DNA from: Limisphaerales bacterium | GTDB lineage: Bacteria; Verrucomicrobiota; Verrucomicrobiia; Limisphaerales; SXTU01 | Direction: 5' to 3' | DNA: 64,000 nucleotides | NCBI GenBank assembly: GCA_009773355.1 | Contig: WRPG01000014.1 | Span: 1 to 64,000, forward strand | Shown: piece by piece, positions 8,041 to 17,462 of the stretch | How the letters are laid out: the number at the start of each line of letters is the position of its first letter | Position numbering within the stretch: the stretch's first letter is position 1 | The notes under the pieces: generated by a model | Told to the model about the DNA's origin: nothing | What the model saw: only the letters and a program-made list of their open reading frames with translations | Database searches by the model: none | Position numbers and translations under genes: made by a program

Positions 8041-10131
8041 CTATTTGGCTGGCTCCGCCGGCTTGGGCAGCAGGCGGCTCAAGACGAAGAGCAGCACCGC
8101 GACCACCGCCACCAGCACGCCCCAGAAGAGCGCATTGCCCTTCGTCCCCGCGAGCGATTCGCCAAGTGGTTTGCCCTTCAACGCCTCCTCGGGGCCGAGC
8201 GTGGCTTGGATTTTCGGCGCGGAGAATATCTGGCGGGCAACGAGGTCGAGGTCGTAGCGGGGGAAGGCGACCTGGATGTTGCCGTAGTAGAGTGCGGGCG
8301 CACTGCCGTCGGCAGCGCGGAAGAGCAGGCGGGCGGTCGTGTGCCAGGCAGTGAAGGCGGTGAGTTCCAGCGGCGGGTTGTCGCCGTTCTCCATTTCGAG
8401 CCAGAGACGGTCGGTGGTCGGAGGTTGATTCAACGCGATGACCAGCTTGCCCGGCTTGTGCTCCGGCGTGCGGACCCACGTCGCGTTGCCGAGCGCGACG
8501 CGATGCTTCTCGCCGCGTGAGTCGGGACGCTCCTCGAAGACCGTCACCTCGCGACGGAACAGCGGCGCGCCCGTCTCGCAGGTCAGGCGCGTGAGCGGCA
8601 GCGACTTGTGCGGCAAGGCGAGTTCCCACCGGCTGGTCTTCGGACGCTTCGGATCGTCGGCCTTGCTGGTAGCGACCGGGAAGCTCCGCTGAATCGGCGT
8701 GCGTTCGAGGATGAATGGCACCTGCTGGCCGGCGGCGACGACGCGCAGGTCCGCGAAGCTTGCGGCGCAGCGGGCGAGTGTTTCGAGGTCGAGTTCCAAC
8801 TGCTGGATGCCGGGGCCGACGAGGCGCACGGCCTTGCGGAAACGCCACGGGTTCACGTCCAGCGGCGTCGTGCCGGCGGCGAGCATCGCGAGCGGGTCGG
8901 GCGCGGTGAACTTGGGATTGGCCGTGAGCGCTCCGGCCTGCGCCGTCACGACCGGGACGGTGCGCAAGTCGCGGCGGAGCGCGGCCAGGTCGTATTTGGG
9001 CGCGGCGCACTGCGCGTTGCCGGAGAGCAGTTGCAGCGGGCCGGGCCGGTCGTTGAGCAGCACGGCGAAGACCGGGCGGCGCTTCGCTTCAATCGTGGTG
9101 AGATTCAGCGGCGGGTTGTCGTCGTTGTGGATCGTGAGCAGAAGTTCGCGCGATTGCACGGGCACATCCACGGCGAAGGTGATGTTTGACACCGCAGGCC
9201 GGCCTTCCAGTGCGAGGCGGTAGAGGAAAGCCGTGGCCAGCGGCGTCTCACGCACCTCGCCCTCGCTGAGGGTGCGCTGCGCGAGCGTGACTCGGCGGGA
9301 GAAGAGCGCGTCGCCGGTCACGAGGCTGAGGCCGGCGAGCGTGACGTTGCCGCCGTTAAGCCGGAGCGTGAGGCGGGTCTCCTTGTCCGTCTCGGCGCGT
9401 TCGGTGATTTCGAGGCCGAGTGGTTCGGTGGGCGCGGATTCCGCTGTCTCGGGATGCAGCGTGGCACCGGTGATGGGAATGGGTGCGGCGCGCCGGTCAT
9501 CAAGCGTGACGCGCAAGTGTGGCCAGAGACCGGCGGGGAAGTTCACGCACAACTGGGTCGCGCCACCGGCCAGCACGAAGATCGGCTGGCCGTCCACGAT
9601 GGTCGCCCAGAGCTTGCCGTCGCTGCTGCCCTCGACACGGACAGGCTTGAGAAAGTCGCGGGCGGGCGTCTGCAACGTCACGCCGACGACCGGCTGCGCT
9701 TGCCCGGTTTCGAGGAGCACGACCGTCGAAGCGCCTTCAATCTTGGAGCCGAACTTGCGCGGGGCGGCGGTCAGCACGGCGCGCTGCACGGGGCGGTCGA
9801 GGTCGAAGGGAATTTCGCGAGCCGCCGCGTCGTGGATGCGCAAGTCTTCCAAGCCGGGACGCGCGGCATCGAGTGTTTCCAGCGGCACGGAGAAGCGGAC
9901 GAGGCCGGGCTGCGAGAGCGTGAGGGGCTGGGAGTTTTTCCAGGCAGCGGGGAATTCAGCGGAGTGGGCGAGGTAGGCGAGCACCAAAGCTCCAAAACCC
10001 AAGCTCCAAGCGCCAAAGAAACCCCAAGCTCCAAACTTCAATCTGAGGCCGGAGCGCAACAGGATTTCCTTGGAGCTTGGTGTTTGGAGCTTCTTTGGAG
10101 CTTGGAGCTTGGGTTTTGGAGTTTCCTTCAT
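8041..10131 (-). CDS. DUF3999-type exported protein
   Basis: 696-residue protein with an N-terminal hydrophobic export segment (about 28-60), a long beta-rich periplasmic part and a C-terminal membrane helix (ALFWGVLVAVVAVLLFVLSRLL). Layout and neighbourhood match the DUF3999 family, which in other bacteria is paired with a DUF2339 multi-span membrane protein as here; the molecular function is unknown. The start codon overlaps the stop of the DUF2339 gene in an ATGA junction (10128-10131). The first 50 codons are built from a palindromic repeat (see 9983-10126), so the export segment was apparently created or altered by repeat sequence. Confidence 0.7.
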   Translation of the reverse strand: MKETPKPKLQAPKKLQTPSSKEILLRSGLRLKFGAWGFFGAWSLGFGALVLAYLAHSAEFPAAWKNSQPLTLSQPGLVRFSVPLETLDAARPGLEDLRIHDAAAREIPFDLDRPVQRAVLTAAPRKFGSKIEGASTVVLLETGQAQPVVGVTLQTPARDFLKPVRVEGSSDGKLWATIVDGQPIFVLAGGATQLCVNFPAGLWPHLRVTLDDRRAAPIPITGATLHPETAESAPTEPLGLEITERAETDKETRLTLRLNGGNVTLAGLSLVTGDALFSRRVTLAQRTLSEGEVRETPLATAFLYRLALEGRPAVSNITFAVDVPVQSRELLLTIHNDDNPPLNLTTIEAKRRPVFAVLLNDRPGPLQLLSGNAQCAAPKYDLAALRRDLRTVPVVTAQAGALTANPKFTAPDPLAMLAAGTTPLDVNPWRFRKAVRLVGPGIQQLELDLETLARCAASFADLRVVAAGQQVPFILERTPIQRSFPVATSKADDPKRPKTSRWELALPHKSLPLTRLTCETGAPLFRREVTVFEERPDSRGEKHRVALGNATWVRTPEHKPGKLVIALNQPPTTDRLWLEMENGDNPPLELTAFTAWHTTARLLFRAADGSAPALYYGNIQVAFPRYDLDLVARQIFSAPKIQATLGPEEALKGKPLGESLAGTKGNALFWGVLVAVVAVLLFVLSRLLPKPAEPAK
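9983..10126. repeat. AGCTCCAA-type imperfect palindromic repeat inside a coding region
   Basis: Imperfect inverted repeat built of the unit CCAAGCTCCAAA and its complement TTTGGAGCTTGG, each present several times, with arms at about 9983-10040 and 10070-10126. It lies at the 5' end of the DUF3999 gene and supplies codons for FGAWGFFGAWSLGFGAL. Confidence 0.8.
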
Positions 10132-13100
10132 GGTTTGTCTTTCGGTTCTCCGTCAGCCGTTGGCTCAACCTTCTCCGCCTCCGTCGCGAGGAACTTTTGG
10201 TAGAACATCGAGACGAGGATGAGCACGACCGCGAGGCCGATGAGCGAGCCGATGCGATAGAGGCCCCCTTGGTGCCAAAGGTCATGGAAGAAGAGTTTTA
10301 CCAAGGTCACGCCGAGCAGCGCCATCCCAGCGCGGCGCGCGGCGATGACACGTTGCTTGAACCCGATGACGAGCAGCACGAAGGCAAACGCCGCCCACGC
10401 CAGCGAATAGGTCATGTCGCGCCCGAGCTGCTTCTCGCGCGACAGCCCGCCGCCGAACAGCTCGAACGTCGTGCGCGTGCCTTCGCTGAAGTAGTCGGCG
10501 ATCTCGATGTTCACGAGGATGAACGCGAGCACGGTGCCGAGACTGTAGAGCAGCGGCAATACGTTGAAGTCCCGAACCACGTTGCGCGGCGGGGCGAGCA
10601 GCCGCGCGCCGGCGAAGAGGCAAACGGTCACGATGCCGTAGGTGTAGAGATACCAGTTGAGCAGCGGCGTGTCGCTGCGCGGGTGGTAGCTGAAGACCGC
10701 GCCGTTGAAGGCCAGCCGCGCGAAGGCCACGCACAGCAGCGCGACGCCGACGAGCGGCAGCCCCGGATGTGGCACGCGATGGAAGAGCCAGAGCAGCGCA
10801 ACGCCTTCGAGCGCCCACGCGACGGTGAGCCATTGCTTCTCGAACTGAATCGGGAAGATGAGCGTGATGAAGAACAGTCCCACGCCGCCGAAGAGCGCGA
10901 GCAGCGCGTTGCGGCCTTCGTTGTCGGCAGGAAGTTTCTTCAGCAGCCAGACGAGTCCGGCGAAGGCGGGCAGCGCGCAGACGGCGGGCACGAGACCGAG
11001 GTAGTCGAAGGCGGGGAGGTTCGCCTTGCAGAGCTGGTAGATGAGATGGAAGTGCAGAGGCAGCGCGAGCGCGGCGGTGGCCCACGGCAGTCGGCGCTCG
11101 GCGATTTGGCGGTGACAGACAAACGGGAAAAGCGTGAACACGGCGGAGAACCCGGCATACCACGCGAGCGGCAGCCAGTCGGGCGCTTCACCGGTGCCGG
11201 CGAAGTGCCGCGTGTGCCAGACGAACTCCAGCAGCAGCGTGCAGCCCAGCGCGACGGGCGCGAGCAGGTCTGTGCCGAAGCGCCGGACCACGCCGAGCAG
11301 CAACGCAATGAGCAGCACGGCGAGGCCGAAGACGGGCGAGGGATTTGTGAGCGGCAGGCGGAGGACGACCATCGTCAGCAGCAGGAATGGCAGCACGGCG
11401 GCCATCGAGCTGAGTTGCACGGCGAGTTCCGGCGTGACTGAGCCGGAGAGCGGCAGACCGGAAGTGTTCTTCGCATCGGCCTTCGCCGCTTCGAGCTTGG
11501 GCAGGATTCGCTTCAGCGCGAAGAACGCGGCGGCGAAGAAGAAGACCGCGAAGCCGCCGATGACGAGAAGCATTCCCGGCAGACCAGTCCAGCCGGTGAG
11601 CACCGCCGGCACTTTCATGATCCAGCACGCGGTCACGAACATCGTCAGCAGCAGCACGACCGCGACGGAGACGAGCGACGCGGTGAACAGCGCGAGGCCG
11701 ATGGCGAGCACGTCCACGAGCAGCACCACGGGCCAGACGAGGAACGACGGCGCGTCGAGCTTCATCAGCGGGATGAGCAGCAGCAGCAGCGCGACCGGCG
11801 GGAAGAGGTGCATCCACCAGACGGGCGAGAGGTTCGGCTGGAGGCGCTGTTGCACGACGGGGAAGACCGAGTGCAGCACGGCGAAGAGCAGGGTGAAGCC
11901 GAGCGACCAGTTGAGCAGGTCGTTGGTGAGGTAGCCGCCGGTCCAGACCATCAGCAGGAAGAACGACGCGCCGCCGCCGAGGAGTTGCACGGGCCGGAGC
12001 TTGTCGCGCGTCCACGCGACGCCGAGCAGCGCAAGGTCGAGCAGGAAGATGAACGAGAACATCAGGCCGGGGCGGTCGCATAGGTCGCGGTAGGGCTTGA
12101 GGAAGACGCATAGCGCGAAAAGCAAACCGACGGATGGCAGCAGCACGGCGGCGGCGGAACTCCACTTGTCCACGGCCTCGGCGCTCTTCTCCGCGACGCG
12201 GTGGACGAGCGTGAAGAACGCGAAGAACAGCGCGCTGAAGAACACGAAGACGGTCATCGCGGTGTTGATCTTCTCGACTGCGAAGAACTCGCCGGCCCAC
12301 GCGATCTGCATGAGCACAGTGGCGATGCCCGCGAGCAACGTGAGGTGCAGCCAGCGTTGCCGCAGCGCGACGGCGAGCAGGCCGATGTCCAGCAACGCGA
12401 CGTAGCCGAAGAGGCCGAGCGGGTTGTCGTGGCCGGTGCGGATGAGGACGGGCGTGAGGAAGCCGCCGAGCAGGCCAAGGATGGCGACGGCCTGCGCGTT
12501 GAGTCGCACCGCGAGGAAGAACGCGACGGCGGTGACCAGCGACATGAGCGCAAAGGTCGCGTAGGGACTCTCGATGAGCTTGTAGAGCGCGTGCGCCGTG
12601 AAGAAGTCCGCGTAGAGGATGACAACGCCCGCGCCGCAGAGGGACTGCACGGTGACGGCGTAGCGCTCGCGGTTGAGCTTCAAGGCACCGACGAGCAGGC
12701 TGATGCCGATGACCAGCCCGCCGGCGACGCGCACGGCAGGGCTTACCCAGCCTTGGTCGAAGGAGTATTTCAACGCAAACGCAACCGCGAGGAAGCCGAC
12801 GAAAGCCCCGATCCACGCGAACAGTTTCACGCCGAGGAACTGCTCGAAGTTGAACGCGGGCTGCGGGGGTGTGAGAACGGCAGGTGCGGGCGGCTTCGGC
12901 GGAGGCGGTGCCGGGATGGACGTAGCAACGACAGGTGACGATGGCACCGCGCCACTCAGCGTCGTCAGGGCTGCGGCTGGGATGGGCGGTGGAGCCGGCG
13001 GCCGTGGGATGGCTTCCGAAGGAATCGGCTCGGCCGTCCGCGCCAGAACTGCGACGAGTTGCTCGGGCGGCACCGAAGCGACCGGTTGTGCCGGCTCAGG

Positions 13101-13316
13101 GGCCTTGGCCTCGACCCCTGCGGGCGCGGCGGCACGCTCGGCGGCGAGCAGACGGACAGTCTCAAGCTCTTTCTCCGTCCTTGCCAGCCGGCGCTCCAGG
13201 TCTGTCGCCAGGGCTTTTAGTTCTCGCTGCTCTGCTTCTGCGGCGCGTGACCGCCGCCACAAGATGAACGGCATGACCAGCACGTAGAGCCAGAAAAGGG
13301 GTTCAAGCATTCTCAT
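10128..13316 (-). CDS. DUF2339 multi-span membrane protein
   Basis: 1062 residues. It opens with one membrane helix (LFWLYVLVMPFILWRR) and a charged coiled coil (about 24-62), then a Pro/Ala-rich linker, then a very hydrophobic domain from about residue 150 to the end with more than 20 predicted spans. This is the DUF2339 architecture; no enzymatic function is established. It forms an overlapping pair with the DUF3999 gene downstream, so both proteins probably work together in the cytoplasmic membrane. Confidence 0.85.
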   Translation of the reverse strand: MRMLEPLFWLYVLVMPFILWRRSRAAEAEQRELKALATDLERRLARTEKELETVRLLAAERAAAPAGVEAKAPEPAQPVASVPPEQLVAVLARTAEPIPSEAIPRPPAPPPIPAAALTTLSGAVPSSPVVATSIPAPPPPKPPAPAVLTPPQPAFNFEQFLGVKLFAWIGAFVGFLAVAFALKYSFDQGWVSPAVRVAGGLVIGISLLVGALKLNRERYAVTVQSLCGAGVVILYADFFTAHALYKLIESPYATFALMSLVTAVAFFLAVRLNAQAVAILGLLGGFLTPVLIRTGHDNPLGLFGYVALLDIGLLAVALRQRWLHLTLLAGIATVLMQIAWAGEFFAVEKINTAMTVFVFFSALFFAFFTLVHRVAEKSAEAVDKWSSAAAVLLPSVGLLFALCVFLKPYRDLCDRPGLMFSFIFLLDLALLGVAWTRDKLRPVQLLGGGASFFLLMVWTGGYLTNDLLNWSLGFTLLFAVLHSVFPVVQQRLQPNLSPVWWMHLFPPVALLLLLIPLMKLDAPSFLVWPVVLLVDVLAIGLALFTASLVSVAVVLLLTMFVTACWIMKVPAVLTGWTGLPGMLLVIGGFAVFFFAAAFFALKRILPKLEAAKADAKNTSGLPLSGSVTPELAVQLSSMAAVLPFLLLTMVVLRLPLTNPSPVFGLAVLLIALLLGVVRRFGTDLLAPVALGCTLLLEFVWHTRHFAGTGEAPDWLPLAWYAGFSAVFTLFPFVCHRQIAERRLPWATAALALPLHFHLIYQLCKANLPAFDYLGLVPAVCALPAFAGLVWLLKKLPADNEGRNALLALFGGVGLFFITLIFPIQFEKQWLTVAWALEGVALLWLFHRVPHPGLPLVGVALLCVAFARLAFNGAVFSYHPRSDTPLLNWYLYTYGIVTVCLFAGARLLAPPRNVVRDFNVLPLLYSLGTVLAFILVNIEIADYFSEGTRTTFELFGGGLSREKQLGRDMTYSLAWAAFAFVLLVIGFKQRVIAARRAGMALLGVTLVKLFFHDLWHQGGLYRIGSLIGLAVVLILVSMFYQKFLATEAEKVEPTADGEPKDKP

Positions 13317-13453
13317 GGTTGCCTCCGGTGGCGCACAGGCGCGGTTTTAGGCGGACGGATTTCACGGTTCGCAGAGTGCCAGAGCGCGAGGGCTTCGTGT
13401 GAATCGTTTTTTCGGCCCCGGCCATCGGGGACGGAGATGCGGCTGGGCTTCCC

Positions 13454-13512
13454 CTTACGTTTTACGCGTTACGCATTACGTTTGCCGCACCGCGTAATGC
13501 GTAAAACGTAAG
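13454..13512. repeat. palindromic repeat / possible terminator after transaldolase
   Basis: Nearly perfect inverted repeat placed one base beyond the transaldolase stop. Left arm 13454-13480, right arm 13493-13512; the left arm contains a 7-base tandem duplication (GTTACGC) relative to the right arm. It could act as a transcription terminator, but there is no T tract. Confidence 0.75.
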
Positions 13513-13513
13513 C

Positions 13514-14167
13514 TCACTTCGCCTCCGCCACCGCCTTCGCCCAGTCCTTCAGGAAGATGTCCAGCCCCACGTCCGTGAGCGGGTGATCGTAGAGCAGCTT
13601 CAGCGTGTCGAAGAACATCGTGCAGACATCGGAGCCGGCCAGCGCGGCCTGGAGGACATGCTCGGGATGGCGGATGGCGGCGGTGAGGATCTGCGTCTCG
13701 TAGCCGTAGTTGTCGTAGATGGTGCGAATCTGCCGGACGAGGTCCATGCCGGTGTGACCCACGGCGTCGAGCCGGCCCACGAACGGGCTGATGTAGGTCG
13801 CGCCGCACTTGGCGGCGAGCAGCGCCTGAAGCGGGGAGAAGTTCAGCGTGACGTTGGTCTTGATGCCGTCGGCGGACAGCTCCTTCACCGCCTTCAAACC
13901 CTCGCGAATGACGGGCACTTTCACGACGACGTTCTTGCCGAGCCTCGCGAGCTTGCGGCCTTCCTTCACGATTTCCTTCGCGTCGAGCGCGATGGTTTCG
14001 AGGCTCACGGGGCCGTCCGTGAGCGCGAGGATTTCGCGATAGACCTCCAGCGGCCTGCGCCCGGTCTTCATCACATGGGTCGGGTTGGTGGTCACGCCGT
14101 CCACGATGCCCCAGCTCAGGGCTTCCTTGATTTGCGCGACGTCGGCGGTGTCTATGAAGAGTTGCAT
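13514..14167 (-). CDS. tal: transaldolase (small, FSA/TalC type)
   Basis: Transfers a dihydroxyacetone unit in the non-oxidative pentose phosphate pathway. 217 residues, the size of the short TalC/fructose-6-phosphate aldolase group. The Schiff-base lysine is K83 in NVVVKVPV; TTNPT at 26-30 and the SPFVGRLD segment are also family-specific. Whether it acts as transaldolase or fructose-6-phosphate aldolase is not settled by sequence. ATG at 14167 begins MQLFIDTADV, the standard N-terminus. It ends against a palindromic repeat. Confidence 0.93.
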   Translation of the reverse strand: MQLFIDTADVAQIKEALSWGIVDGVTTNPTHVMKTGRRPLEVYREILALTDGPVSLETIALDAKEIVKEGRKLARLGKNVVVKVPVIREGLKAVKELSADGIKTNVTLNFSPLQALLAAKCGATYISPFVGRLDAVGHTGMDLVRQIRTIYDNYGYETQILTAAIRHPEHVLQAALAGSDVCTMFFDTLKLLYDHPLTDVGLDIFLKDWAKAVAEAK

Positions 14168-14285
14168 GGCAGTGTGGCGAATTGGCCGCACTCTGCGCCG
14201 GCCGGGGAAAAGGGGCAAGCGCGCTCCGGAGGACGCGTGACGCTGATTGCACCGGTCAGCACAAGGAGGCATTCTGAGCAAAATT

Positions 14286-15125
14286 ATGTGGCTATTCACA
14301 ACGCTCGGCTTTTTCAGTGTGGTTCAGAAACCAGGCGAGATGCAGTTGACTGTGCGTGCCCGCGTGGACGCCGACCTTGACCGGCTCCGCGAACGCTATC
14401 TGCCCACGCTGTCCGCGACGGTGGCCAACGCCGGGACTGACTATCCCTTCCGGGCGCGGGTGTCGCGCAAGGCGTTCAGCGAGGCGATGGCGCAGATGGC
14501 AGAGGACATTGATTACTCGAATTTCAAGGACGAGGTCGCTAGGGTCAGTGGTAGAGGCCGGGCGCACATCTACAGTGGCGTGTGGACGCAGCTGCTGGCT
14601 CTATCGAAGTGCGCGGACGCTCCAGCAAGCTCTGATCGCACGGAGCCAAACGATGTGGGGCTGGTCGCCGCCTTTGCCACGGCACAAAAAGACAACTACC
14701 TCGGCAACCCGACATGCATTGACTCGCTGTTGCGAGTGATGTGCGCGAAAATGCTGGACGCCGTCCACGATGAGGAACTCGACAATCAGGCGACCAACGA
14801 ACGGCTAAACGTGCTGGAAAGAGAAGCGGCGGAAGTCCTGCTCGGCATGAACAAAGGCTACATCCCAATTATTGGCTGGAATCAGCCGGGCGGCGTGGAC
14901 TTAGCCGTGGCGAAGGAGTTCAACATCAAAGACTGCCCTCCGCTGCAATGCGTTTGCCTCGGCCTCCGTGAACTGTGGCTCAAGGAAATCCTCGAACTGG
15001 CGAAGCAGGAGGCGAACGGGATGCCACTGGAGAACACGCGCTGGCAGGCGGAAGCCGCCTTCGAGCAGTTCACGAAACTGTTCATGGGACTGCCAATGGA
15101 CAAGCCCGGCCTGGAGGACGAGTGA
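14286..15125 (+). CDS. hypothetical protein, two-part
   Basis: 279 residues. The first ~100 residues (MWLFTTLGFFSVVQKPGE..., ending around HIYSGVWTQLLAL) resemble a small stand-alone hypothetical protein common in bacteria that carries the GTDYP and NFKDEVA segments. The remaining ~170 residues are a separate helical region with seven cysteines, and I do not recognise it. This may be a fusion. A strong AGGAGG at about 14264 lies 15 bases before the ATG, unusually far; an in-frame CTG at 14274 would have better spacing. No membrane segment. Codon use is less GC-biased than in its neighbours. Confidence 0.6.
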   Translation: MWLFTTLGFFSVVQKPGEMQLTVRARVDADLDRLRERYLPTLSATVANAGTDYPFRARVSRKAFSEAMAQMAEDIDYSNFKDEVARVSGRGRAHIYSGVWTQLLALSKCADAPASSDRTEPNDVGLVAAFATAQKDNYLGNPTCIDSLLRVMCAKMLDAVHDEELDNQATNERLNVLEREAAEVLLGMNKGYIPIIGWNQPGGVDLAVAKEFNIKDCPPLQCVCLGLRELWLKEILELAKQEANGMPLENTRWQAEAAFEQFTKLFMGLPMDKPGLEDE

Positions 15126-15152
15126 GCCATCTCCAAAGCACCAAGACCACCG

Positions 15153-15725
15153 GTGAATCCCCAAACTAAAGCAACCAACCCTATGATCGAGCAGTTACTC
15201 GCAGACGTGGACGATGCTGAGAACGCGTTCAGGAGCGCCGCCGGAATCCCGTGCAACAAGTTCACCGGGGCTGTCACCACTGAACGACTTCGCAACTGCC
15301 TCTTGGCTGCTCTGGGTGGATGCGTCGTGCTCTCTCCGAGAGATTCTTTCATCATGGGTGTCCCATTGGAAATTGACCTGCTGGTTCTGCGGCCAGACGC
15401 GAAGCCTGCGCATCTCATCTGCTACCAGCCACGTGATGTTATCGCTGCGTTGGAGGTCAAGAACGTGGGATCATTCGGCAAGGCTACGATACAGAGCGTG
15501 AAGACCAATTTTGAGCGAATCCGGGCGGCTGCACCTTCCGCTCAGTGTTGCTACGTGGCGCTTACAGAGCGGCAAGGGTTCAGGTGGGCTGTGACGAAAG
15601 AAGGAACCGGCTTTCCAGCCTATACGCTTTCGAGCCATAAAACTTGGATGAAACCATTTACTGACCGGACACCGACTGGTGATCTTGATAGCCTAGTTCA
15701 AGACTTGAGGGAGTGGGCAGCCTAG
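15153..15725 (+). CDS. hypothetical protein with PD-(D/E)xK-like motif
   Basis: 190 residues, start GTG at 15153 (or ATG at 15183, 10 residues shorter). The segment PLEIDLLVL ... VIAALEVKNVG has the spacing of a PD-(D/E)xK nuclease core (Asp, then ExK about 25 residues later), followed by a conserved-looking KTNFERIR helix. It may be a nuclease-fold protein, active or not. It lies 27 bases after the preceding unknown gene; the two form a small plus-strand unit between minus-strand housekeeping genes and may have been acquired together. Confidence 0.55.
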   Translation: MNPQTKATNPMIEQLLADVDDAENAFRSAAGIPCNKFTGAVTTERLRNCLLAALGGCVVLSPRDSFIMGVPLEIDLLVLRPDAKPAHLICYQPRDVIAALEVKNVGSFGKATIQSVKTNFERIRAAAPSAQCCYVALTERQGFRWAVTKEGTGFPAYTLSSHKTWMKPFTDRTPTGDLDSLVQDLREWAA

Positions 15726-15759
15726 CAGGCAGCTTTGTCCATCGACCATCGACGGACGG

Positions 15760-17172
15760 CTACTTCTTCCGCGCGAAGACGTGGGTGGCGTGGCCGTAGA
15801 AGACCTCGGCGCTTTCCATCAACGTCTCGGAGAGGGTCGGGTGCGGGTGAACGCAGAGGGAAAGGTCTTTCGCGGTCGCGCCCATCTCGACGGCGAGCAC
15901 GCCTTCGGCGATGAGTTCACCCGCGCCGTGGCCGACGATGCCCACGCCCAGCACGCGCTCGGTCGCGGGGTCAATGATGAGCTTCGTCATGCCGTCGGTG
16001 CGGTCGAAGGTCAGCGCGCGGCCGCTGGCACCCCACGGGAATTTCGCGACGGTGACTTCGATGCCTTTGGCTTTGGCCTCGGCTTCGGTGAGGCCGCACC
16101 AGGCGACCTCGGGGTCGGTGAAGACGACGGCGGGGATGATGGCTTTGTCCGCGCCGGTGGCCTCGCCGGTGATAATCTCGACGGCGGTGCGGGCTTCGCG
16201 GGAGGCCTTGTGCGCGAGCATGACGCCGCCAGCGATGTCGCCGATGGCGTAGAGGGCGGGGTCGGTGGTCTGCTGCTTGTCGTTGACCACGAGGAAGCCC
16301 TTTTCGTCGAGCTTGGCCTTGGTGTTTTCGAGGCCGAGGTCTTCGCTGTTCGGCGCGCGGCCCACGGAGACGAGGACGCGGTCGTAGAGTTCTTCCTTCT
16401 GCTGGCCTTCGTGCTCGGAGATGACTTTGATCTGCTTCCCGACGGTGGACATCTTGAGGACCTTCGCCTTGACGCGGACCTCGGAGAAATTCTTCTTCGC
16501 AAAGGCCATCACGGGGCGGGCGAGGTCGGGGTCGGCCCCGAGGAGGATGCTGTTGAGCGCTTCGATGACGGTGATTTTGCTGCCCAGCGCGGCATAGACG
16601 GTGCCGAGTTCCATGCCGATGTAGCCGCCGCCGATGACGAGGAGCTTCTCGGGGATTTCCTCAATCTCCAGCGCCTCGGTGGAGGTCATGACGCGGGGGT
16701 TGCCGAGGTCGAAGGCCTTCGGCAGCGCGGGCTTGGAGCCGACGGCGACGATGGCGTGGTCGTAGGCGATGAACTGCTGGCCGGCCTCGGTCTCGACGCG
16801 CAGGGAGTTCGATCCCTCGAAGTAGCCGCGCCCGTGAATGACGGTGACGCCGCGCTTCGACGCGAGCTGGGTGATGCCGCCCGAAAGCTTCGCGATGATG
16901 GAGTCCTTCCACGCGCGGAGCTTGTCCAACTCAATCTGCGGCGTGCCGAAGGTGATGCCGCGATGCGCGGATTCCTTCGCGCCGCTGATGGTGTGGGCGG
17001 CGTAGAGCAGGGCCTTCGACGGGATGCAGCCGCGGTTGAGGCACACGCCGCCGAGCTTGGGATCGCGCTCGAGGAGGATGACTTTCTTGCCGAGGTCAGC
17101 GGCATAAAAGGCGGCGGCGTATCCGCCGGGGCCGCCACCTACTACTACGAGTTCTGTTTTGGTCGGTTCCAT
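15760..17172 (-). CDS. lpdA: dihydrolipoyl dehydrogenase (E3)
   Basis: Flavoprotein that reoxidises dihydrolipoyl groups of 2-oxoacid dehydrogenase complexes with NAD+. 470 residues; FAD motif GGGPGG at 12-17, redox disulfide C44/C49 in GGVCLNRGCIPSK, NAD-binding GGGYIGMELG in the middle, and the C-terminal catalytic HPHPTLSE. It is downstream of aceF and aceE on the same strand, so it is the E3 of the pyruvate dehydrogenase complex. A 290-base gap with a large palindromic repeat separates it from aceF. Confidence 0.96.
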   Translation of the reverse strand: MEPTKTELVVVGGGPGGYAAAFYAADLGKKVILLERDPKLGGVCLNRGCIPSKALLYAAHTISGAKESAHRGITFGTPQIELDKLRAWKDSIIAKLSGGITQLASKRGVTVIHGRGYFEGSNSLRVETEAGQQFIAYDHAIVAVGSKPALPKAFDLGNPRVMTSTEALEIEEIPEKLLVIGGGYIGMELGTVYAALGSKITVIEALNSILLGADPDLARPVMAFAKKNFSEVRVKAKVLKMSTVGKQIKVISEHEGQQKEELYDRVLVSVGRAPNSEDLGLENTKAKLDEKGFLVVNDKQQTTDPALYAIGDIAGGVMLAHKASREARTAVEIITGEATGADKAIIPAVVFTDPEVAWCGLTEAEAKAKGIEVTVAKFPWGASGRALTFDRTDGMTKLIIDPATERVLGVGIVGHGAGELIAEGVLAVEMGATAKDLSLCVHPHPTLSETLMESAEVFYGHATHVFARKK

Positions 17173-17243
17173 AAAGAGAGGAGGGAGAGATGGAGTGATA
17201 GGGGGATGGCGTGCGACTCACGGCTTCGAATCGCCGCTTCTTT

Positions 17244-17390
17244 CATTAGCACCGGGCTTCAGCCCGGTGTCAGGCCGAACGACAGAACCCCCAGCCGCTT
17301 CAGCGGCTTCCCTAACGCGCGAGGAAGCCGTTGAAACGGCTGGGCACCCGGGTTGCCGGGCGGACACCCGGCTGAAGCCGGGTGCTAATG
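17244..17390. repeat. nested palindromic repeat between aceF and lpdA
   Basis: Large inverted repeat: outer arms 17244-17270 and 17364-17390 (ATTAGCACCSGGCTTCAGCC type, nearly perfect), inner arms around 17289-17315 and 17330-17357 (AGCCGCTTCAGCGGCTTCC type). Typical of the intergenic palindromes of this phylum. It occupies most of the aceF-lpdA gap and could form a large RNA hairpin. Confidence 0.85.
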
Positions 17391-17462
17391 AGAGGGGTGT
17401 TCGCACGTGGTGACGGGGTTGGTGACGTTCGTTTGATGGCAAGGCTGCCAGCCGGCCTTTGG

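Noticed and set aside
17244-17390. CRISPR-like repeats
   Set aside because: The repeats are inverted palindromes with no regular spacer array and no cas genes are present in the window.
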